Source: Petrosia ficiformis (taxonomy: Eukaryota > Porifera > Demospongiae > Haplosclerida > Petrosiidae). Taken from it: 64,000 bases of DNA. Shown one piece after another: positions 57,158-64,000 of this stretch (positions within the stretch are counted from its first letter, which is position 1; every line of letters starts with the position of its first letter). The stretch is from positions 11,745,076-11,809,075 of the forward strand of contig OX345637.1 of assembly GCA_947044365.1 (NCBI GenBank). Reading direction: 5' to 3'. The notes under the pieces were generated by a model. The model was not told where the DNA came from. It saw nothing but the letters and a program-made list of their open reading frames with translations, and did no database searches. Both the position numbers and the translations under genes were made by a program.

Positions 57158-57608
57158 CAGGGTTGGGGCCGATTACAAAGACATGATTATGATTATGATT
57201 ACGATTACACCATGATTACTGAGACTGATTACGATTACGATTACAAAACCATGATTATGATAATTCAGTACATATGTTTTTTTTCTTGGAAACAGGAAAT
57301 AACAATAACTATTAGATTTTAACTATTATATCGTATGATTTATGAACAATAACTATTACATCTAATGAACATCAACTTTTCAAAAAGTTCATCACAGAGA
57401 AGGCACCTTTCAGGTCTAAAGATTTTCCAGCAATGGAATAAAAGAGTCCAGCTGCTTGTGAAATTATCAATTATCTTCAATGATTACAGACGATTACAGA
57501 GCATGATGACGATTACAATTACAATTACATAAAATTTTGAAGGTGTGATTATGATTACGATTACACAAAAAGTGTAATCAATTACAATCGTAATCGGCCC
57601 CAAGCTTC
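57158..57608. mobile_element. hAT-type MITE with GATTAC repeats
   Basis: Perfect 8-bp target duplication CTATATAT (57150-57157 and 57609-57616). Ends CAGGGTTGGGGCCGATTAC and GTAATCGGCCCCAAGCTTC are inverted repeats over GGGGCCGATTAC. The interior is rich in GATTACGATTAC-type words on both sides. No ORF. Confidence 0.85.
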
Positions 57609-57623
57609 CTATATATACACACA

Positions 57624-58446
57624 TAAGGGTAGGAACAGATTTGAAATTGGGTGGGTGCTGAACATATTGATAAAGTAATATACATACAAGTGTTAATGAA
57701 ATGTACCAAATGTGTGCATCCGTCTTTCATTAAAAGAAATAAACTGTTGTGCAATATCAGTAATATTCAGTTCATCTGTTCGACCTTTGTGAATGTGCAA
57801 AGTCATTGCATGATTAAGCCTTTCTTGAGTCATAGTTGACCTTAAGTATGTCTTGATTCTCCTCATTGTAGAAAATGTTCTTTCTGCTGTGGCTGTAGTC
57901 ATAGGTACAGTCAGATAGATTTTAAGTAACTTGTCCACTTCAGAGAACATGACTTTACTAATAGCAGTATTGTTCATCATGTCACAAATAGTTCTCACAG
58001 TTGTCACTTTCTTAACTTTCTTTGTTTTAAAGACATTAATGAGTTCTGGCATCATTGACAGTTGTGGCATTAATCTATCAATATCAATGTCACTCGAGTA
58101 CGAGTTACACAGCTGATTAGATGGCTTTTTGACGTTTCCATTGCAAGAGGTGATTAAAATATCTTCCAATACATGCAATACTGCCAGAGAATTCTGGTGA
58201 AATCTGCGTTTTAATTCATTGACTAAAATGTCCAGAACTTCATAGTTTGACTTTTTGTAGCCATTTTTCACTTGCTGCTGTATCATGTGCTTAATTTACA
58301 CTTCAGTGAGCATTGACATCATGTCAATGTGACATGATTGCATGATTGAGTATGAATAAAAGCAGATTGCAACTTTGGGGGCTGAGCCCCCTATTCTACA
58401 AAGTTGTGCAAGCTATAGCCCCCCAGCCCCCCTGTTCCTACCCCTA
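57624..58446 (-). mobile_element. Internally deleted hAT element with transposase C-terminus
   Basis: Ends TAAGGGTAGGAACAG and CTGTTCCTACCCCTA are inverted repeats with one mismatch, typical of hAT. Flanks TACACACA and TGTATACA are only partly alike, so the target duplication is eroded. It sits 7 bp from the preceding hAT MITE's target duplication and contains the transposase fragment below. Confidence 0.75.
57693..58286 (-). pseudogene. hAT transposase fragment (dimerisation domain)
   Basis: About 197 codons ending with the hAT C-terminal dimerisation signature: YLTVPMTTATAERTFSTMRR and LRSTMTQERLNHAMTLHIHK. This resembles the ZMYM1/TTF-type hAT proteins. The N-terminal zinc finger and catalytic part are absent, so it is not an active transposase. 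Confidence 0.85.
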
Positions 58447-58646
58447 TGTATACACATACCCATTTACATAGCGCATGTGATTGTGCTGCCAACGGCCGGT
58501 ATCAAATAACAATAGTAGATTCACTGGTATGACATAGAATTTTATCTGAGTTGGTAAGTTAACGAGCATATCCTTTCCACACAAATCTTTTCAAACAGTA
58601 CTATGAGAACTATTTGTGACATGATGAACAATACTGGGTCAGGTCG

Positions 58647-59275
58647 ATAGTGGTCCTTCAGATTTCTCACAGTATCCACTTCAGCAAGCTGTACAGCCTA
58701 TACCTACAACAGGAAATGACCCAAGAAGCAGAATTGTAGCAACACACACTATTAGAACTGGAAGACATGAGCTAGATTCAGGCAAAGGGCAGTCCATGGT
58801 TTCTGATCATGAGGTAAAAGAAAAAGACACTGAACAACACTGTGACCATGAAGTAGGAAGAAAAGATCAAGATTCAAGTAAAGGAAATATTCATGATGAC
58901 TCTACGTTATGTAGTGAGGAAACAAAGACTGTAAACAAGCTCCAAGGAAGCGAATGTGAAACACAGCAACCACAAACCACTAATGAATTATACAGAAGGA
59001 AGACAGGTTCAAATCAACCCACCAACACCACAGTTTACACCTTTGGCACTCCACAACGTACTGGACCAGACCAACAGACTACTGATTTGACCCCAGTGAA
59101 GAAATACGTGTCTTTTGTATATTTAGATGTAAATATTGGGGACGTTAATCTACATTGCCCACCCACAGAAAGATTAGGTTTATTCCTAGGTATTATTGTA
59201 ATATTTGTTGTTTTTGTTTTTATTTTTGCTACATTATTGAATATGTATGTGTATAATTACAACAATATGTGTTGA
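58647..59275 (+). CDS. 3' exon of a single-pass membrane protein, unknown
   Basis: After an acceptor-like GGGTCAG the frame is open from VDSGPSDFSQYPLQQ to a stop at 59275 (about 209 codons); an internal Met lies at 58796. It has a polar, charged body (HEVKEKDTEQHCDHEVGRKD) and ends in ERLGLFLGIIVIFVVFVFIF, a C-terminal transmembrane segment with a 14-residue tail. The polar-body-plus-tail-anchor layout recalls the family next door, but no death-fold or coiled coil is visible. The 5' part is not identified; it may be displaced by the hAT insertions. Confidence 0.45.
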
Positions 59276-60300
59276 ATGTAAATTAATCCATTTCTCTACA
59301 TTAAAACAGATTTATATGTTGTCTATATAATTATAAATTTGGTTGATGTAGTATAATACTGAAGTATTAAAAATATCAAACCAGGGCAGCAATGACAAGA
59401 TGACAAAACAAGATATCAAAATCATTCACAGGAAGAGAAATTCATGACCATAATAATTACGCATGATTGATTATACAGCACGCTATGATACACTCACTCA
59501 ACATTATTTTAAGTTACTACATACAAATTTCAAGCGACAATGTTTACTAAGTTATCATGAGTTCTTATCAGTTATTAACTTCCATGCCAAAAGGTAATGT
59601 TATCATAGTCTAACCACAAAGACATTATTTTAGAACTGTATACTGGTATACTATTGTATTGCATGTTACAGTAAACATAGGCATCCCTGCAAAGGATTGA
59701 CAAGAGTTTTTTGCCAATCTACCTTTGTTACAAACTTATGCAGTTACAAACGATAGAGAAACTGTCAAAAGTTCATAATTATATCTTGTCAACCCCTCTG
59801 CAAGAGGAACTGACCAAAATTTATACGAAGTTTCAGAACCAGCAGTAATTTAATCCAACACGGACATTTTTGACTTCTAGATCTCTGAATTCACAGATCT
59901 ATTTTCAGCTTGTTCATAAATTGTGTGTAGGACAAATTCAATGAGATTATGATATTATATAGTAGAAACAAATGGAGAAATTGCATTAATATTCAGGATA
60001 ACTATGTATCTCTGTGATGTGTTCATATGTGCATTCCTGATTATTGTAAAAGGGTACCAACAAAACTCATAACTGAGGAAATCTGGGCCCCTCAGGATTG
60101 GCTTACCTAATTATTGATAAACTCATATATGAGTTATATACAAAGGAAAAAATGAGAAGATGATATCAAAAGTATTGTTATACACACTTGAATTTTGACA
60201 GTAATAATTGATGATAATTATGTGACAAATTCATCAAAAATACAGAACACAAAAAGGATTCGTTATCATTTGATCATCATACACAGTATACATTATATCA
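59276..60300. other. Intergenic, nothing seen
   Basis: AT-rich sequence between two convergent genes, without repeats or ORFs of note. Confidence 0.7.
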
Positions 60301-63300
60301 TTACATCATAATACATTGGTCTGGAGTTTGAGAGGAGGAATTAGGGGGAAGACCCATTTGAGAGAGAGGCGTACCTCCTAGATCATCCGGAGGTTGTCCA
60401 CATTCTTGAAGCTATGTATGAGTGTGTGTATGCGAATAATTACATTAATAATCTTTCACATGAGATGAATCGGTTTAATTTGATAGTAACTGATTTCAAT
60501 AATTAAGGTTGGGCAATAATTATCACATACATTGCAATATTACTCAGTTGTATCACATGATTTTGGTCTGCCAATATTATCGCAATGGCAAAATATTGTC
60601 TACTGCAATTATCAAATATTATAATAATTTGTGTGCAGTTAAAAATATGATAAGACTTAATGCTCTACGCTCGGATTAGAAGTATCACCTTATAACCCTA
60701 TTTTTGTTATCATAGACAGTATAAATGAGTATTGCAAGTCCACTTTAGTCAATAATTCCAAAAATGTTATGTATCATTGCACACTATTTCATTTTAGGCA
60801 TATAATAACTTTTTGCATATTTGAAAAGTGCTTATTTCTTGCAACTAAGATTCTACTCCCACGTGCTTTAATCTGGGTATGGCGACAAGGTACTTTAGTA
60901 TACTATAAACACTATCATAGCAATAGGTTGATGTTCTGAAGTTCAAACTACACTGCATCGAATGACAACAGGGAAAGCAAAAAGGAGTAGCTATAGTACA
61001 TGAGTATTTAAGTTGGAAATGATAAACGTAATTACCTCTTGCATGAGTTGTAATATCTTCTCTTGTTTATCTGTTCCCTCTCCTTCCTCCTCAAACTGAT
61101 GACATATTGCTTTCATGATGTCAAGTTGACGTGTATAACGAGATCTGTCTTCTGGAGAAATGCTATTGCTGTGACTATCTAACCACTCAGGATACTAGGG
61201 GATGATCAAATTGTTGAAGATTAATCATTGCAGATTTCATCCATCCTTGTTATACTTATACACCATTAATAATTCATCCATCCATTTATTGGTCATCAGT
61301 CCATCCATCCATCCATCCATCCATCCATCCATCCATCAATCCATCCATCAATTCATCACAGTACATACCTGTTTACACAAGTCCATTAGTGAAGGATAAA
61401 GAACCTCTTTAGATAACAAAGTACTCATCATTCCTTCCATCATTTTCATCATCTGTTCTTCACCACCACCTTCTCCAGCACCTAAATTTAATTTGCCCAT
61501 CATATCCAATAAATTAGAGGGTAGTCCCCCTATTGGGTCCTCTTGCACATCCTGAGTACTTTCTTGTAATCTTCTCACAGTATCCTCCAACGCTTCTTCT
61601 AGGGAAGGATTAAGTCCACTGTTTGGATCACCTGATGTTTGATTGGATGATGAATCAACAGATGAACCTAGATTATTAGACACATCCCTGTCACCTTGGT
61701 TACCGACAGACTGTGCTAAATCCTCAAATTGTTTTAATAGTTCGGGATTCTCTGATTGTAACATCTCTAAGGCTTCACTGAGCTGCGCTTCTGCCTAAAG
61801 TAATCAGATCCATCATAATTATTTAGTTAACTTGTTTTGAAATGGCATTTTCTTCATTGTATATAATACATACATACATGTATATACATACATACATTCA
61901 AACATTTATGTAACAGTAGGACATACATGTGTAGTTGTTGAAATACATGTACATGTATTTACATACACATATCAATTAATAGTTTTCAGTTTATCTGTCA
62001 ATAAATTAATACATACATACACACACACATATCAATTGTTTTTAAGCTTGGGCCAAATTGACTCAAAAATGGTTTGTGTGTGCGCCATTAAGAATACATC
62101 TTGAGCCAATTAACTAAGAGTTAATGCTGTTAGTGACAATATAATCATAATTAACTGTGCCACAGAGATAACTGTGCAGTGCCAAATAAGAAGCTCTTTG
62201 GGCCAATGGTGTGCCATATGAGCTTATCAAAAACACTGATACATACATATCAATTGTTTATTTGTCAATAGATTAGTTTCAACAATATCTGTATCAGTGT
62301 TGTTGGGCCATCCCTATAATTGCTTTCCATCTATGTATACATATTTGTGTCAGTTGTGCGAGTATGCGTTGTATACATAATTAAGGCTTATTCAATTCAT
62401 TGGCATGGCACATAATTGTAATATAACGCGTGTTCAAGCTCTACAGACCAGCAAGAAGAAAGTTGCTGTTGATTACAGACATTGGAATTAATGCAATATA
62501 CATTGTGTGTATTCTTAAAATGTAAGAGTGGATAATTATGGCTTCAGGGATGAGAAAGTCAGCCATGATTACTGAATGATGACAACCATAAAGAGGAATA
62601 CTTTTTTCTTCATATAAATTATGTTATTACTATTTTATGTACACATGTGCTATCAGCCGATATCTTCCTTGGAATGTGTCTAATAAGAAGTAGTAGTCTC
62701 AATTCTCACCTTCCACTACTACATGTAAGTACTTTCAGTGATAAACAGAACTGTCCATTGATTACATGTAAAATACATGTGCTTAGTCACACCCACATAA
62801 TGAAATTGCTGATCATCAAAATTTAATTCATCAATACTCTGTGAAGAGCAAACTGCCAATATTTACTACCATCACTGTTGTGGAAACAGCCAGTCATGTG
62901 GACATTGTTTGATAAATTTAGTGAATGTCTGGTAAATTGAAACTAAACTGTATACAAAGTATATGGAGAACAGGACAAGAGAGAAAATAGGCCAAATTGT
63001 CTAGCAATTGACTCAATGTTTCCGCACCCGGGTACCATCAATATTTCCACATATACAGTATACACTATACTACACATAAAGTCATCATCACATCATAATT
63101 TTGAGGTCATCATGAATATAAACAGACTTTATAATATATTACCTGTTTAGCAAACTCTTCTCCAAACATATCTTCCAGTTCCTTCATCATGGGATCATTC
63201 ATTGAATCCGTGTCCCCAAGCATCTCAGGTCCAAATGAAGAAGTGATGTCAGGAGCTGATAGTTTGGGCTTTGGGTCTTCATCATCATCATGCGATGGAG

Positions 63301-63330
63301 GAATGTGTTTACCAAATTCACTTAAAGAAG
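60301..63330 (-). CDS. PEX19: PEX19, peroxisomal membrane-protein import receptor (3' four exons)
   Basis: Exons 63330-63143, 61794-61369, 61194-61036 and 60411-60301 join in phase. They encode [20 protein letters not shown], then [17 protein letters not shown] and [15 protein letters not shown], then [20 protein letters not shown], and finally [20 protein letters not shown] ending in the CaaX box CIMM. PEX19 chaperones peroxisomal membrane proteins to PEX3; the farnesylated Cys raises cargo affinity. Helical cargo-binding motifs are present. The PEX3-binding N-terminus must lie beyond 64 kb, so the gene is partial. Introns contain three MITE copies. Confidence 0.95.
61296..61337. repeat. (CATC)n microsatellite in PEX19 intron
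   Basis: About ten CATC units, directly before the donor side of exon 61794-61369. Confidence 0.9.
62043..62231 (+). mobile_element. MITE family 3, copy 1
   Basis: TTGGGCCAAATTGACTCA to GTGCCATATGAGCTTATCAA; the inverse copy is at 63401-63604. Shared internal words are ATCTTGAGCCAATTAAC and TAATCATAATTAACTGTG. Confidence 0.7.
62310..62600 (+). mobile_element. MITE family 1, copy 3 (shortened)
   Basis: ATCCCTATAATTGCTTTCC at the left, then GAGTATGCGTTGTATAC and GTTCAAGCTCTACAGA as in the copies at 1268 and 12632, with the GGGCGTGGCGCGT block eroded (TTGGCATGGCACATA). Confidence 0.7.
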
Positions 63331-63400
63331 CTATAGATGAAATGAATTCAAATGTTAACATACAGTAGCCATTTTGTGTTAAGACTGTCTCAGTGTATTT

Positions 63401-63604
63401 GATAAGCTCATGTGGCGCACACCGTTGGCCCAAAGAGCTTATTTGGCACAACACAGTTCTCACTTTGGGCTAGTGGCACAGTTAATTATGATTATATTGT
63501 CACAACAGTGTTAACTCTTTGTTAATTGGCTCAAGATGTATTCCCAATGGTACACACACTAACCATTGTTGAACCAATTTGGTCCGTGCTTCAAAACTTA
63601 TCAA
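63401..63604 (-). mobile_element. MITE family 3, copy 2
   Basis: Inverse copy of 62043-62231, starting GATAAGCTCATGTGGC and ending near CTTCAAAACTTATCAA, so TTGATAAG is a short terminal repeat. It lies in the intron upstream of the first visible PEX19 exon. Confidence 0.7.
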
Positions 63605-63882
63605 AAACTCTGGACTGTCTATATCTCAATTCAAACACAATAACATTCCTAGTTTTCCACAAAATGGGATACCAGAAAGACAGACAGATAGACAGAATGA
63701 TTACCATACCACTCCACCTATGCTACACAGTATAGATATTTGAGTGTATAATTGTAGAGTATATAATACTATAATATAATTATTACAGTATCACACTATA
63801 TATATAAATGTAATGTACATTATAAATATGTATGCATACCGCAGTAACTGCAGTAACTGCATAGTACAACAATGTACCACAT

Positions 63883-64000
63883 ACTATACATATGAATGTA
63901 ATGTATATAGTTACTACTTGTGAGTAGTACCACACTGGTGACACTATACATATGAATGTAATGTATATAGTTACTACTTATGAGTAGTACCACACTGGTG
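63883..64000. repeat. Tandem duplication at window edge
   Basis: Two copies of a 60-bp unit (ACTATACATATGAATGTAAT then GTATATAGTTACTACTT and GTACCACACTGGTG) run into the window end. Confidence 0.85.

Overview
The window looks like nuclear DNA of a demosponge (Amphimedon-like). The case rests on strong AT richness, metazoan-type genes with some introns of only about 50-60 bp, dense MITEs and simple repeats, and animal-conserved housekeeping genes (fibrillarin, DYRK1, PSMD9, PEX19) beside expanded death-fold proteins. The species is inferred, not proven.

Left part (1-10.7 kb, minus strand): 3' exons of a coiled-coil gene with an apparent one-base frameshift; a three-exon gene encoding a CARD-like domain, a ROC-COR GTPase and a Death domain (5327-1933); and an eight-exon fibrillarin gene (10447-5408) whose introns carry two MITEs. 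Fibrillarin shares a compact divergent promoter, with a perfect NRF-1 palindrome, with the next gene.

Middle left (10.6-26.6 kb, plus strand): a DYRK1-type kinase of 657 codons in seven coding exons. Its introns are bloated by repeats. Three of its 3' splice sites abut simple repeats: (CT)n, (CCCT)n, and a roughly 34-bp minisatellite whose every unit ends in an acceptor-like CAACAG followed by TAG. Intron 2 holds a decayed R2-like non-LTR retrotransposon that was itself interrupted by a foldback element flanked by a 9-bp target duplication.

Centre (27.8-59.3 kb): PSMD9 (minus) stands head-to-head with the first member of a tandem family. The members combine one or two CARD/death-like helical domains, a Ser/Thr-rich linker, a coiled coil and a C-terminal membrane anchor. 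The array was built by tandem segmental duplication: unit A about 33.0-41.91 kb, unit B about 41.92-50.94 kb, with partial units before and after. PSMD9 and a single-domain member were carried along and decayed. Several copies have single-base lesions (a nonsense codon in A2, frameshifts in B1 and B2), while others are open over 500-770 codons. The same first domain forms the N-terminus of the ROC-COR gene 25 kb away. This array is the best candidate for an undescribed system: tail-anchored death-fold adaptors resembling MAVS in layout, possibly coupled to the ROC-COR-Death protein.

Right part (57-64 kb): two adjacent hAT-type elements (one a MITE with a perfect 8-bp target duplication, one with a transposase fragment), a short transmembrane-protein exon, and the 3' four exons of PEX19 (minus strand), including its C-terminal farnesylation box; its 5' exons lie beyond the window.
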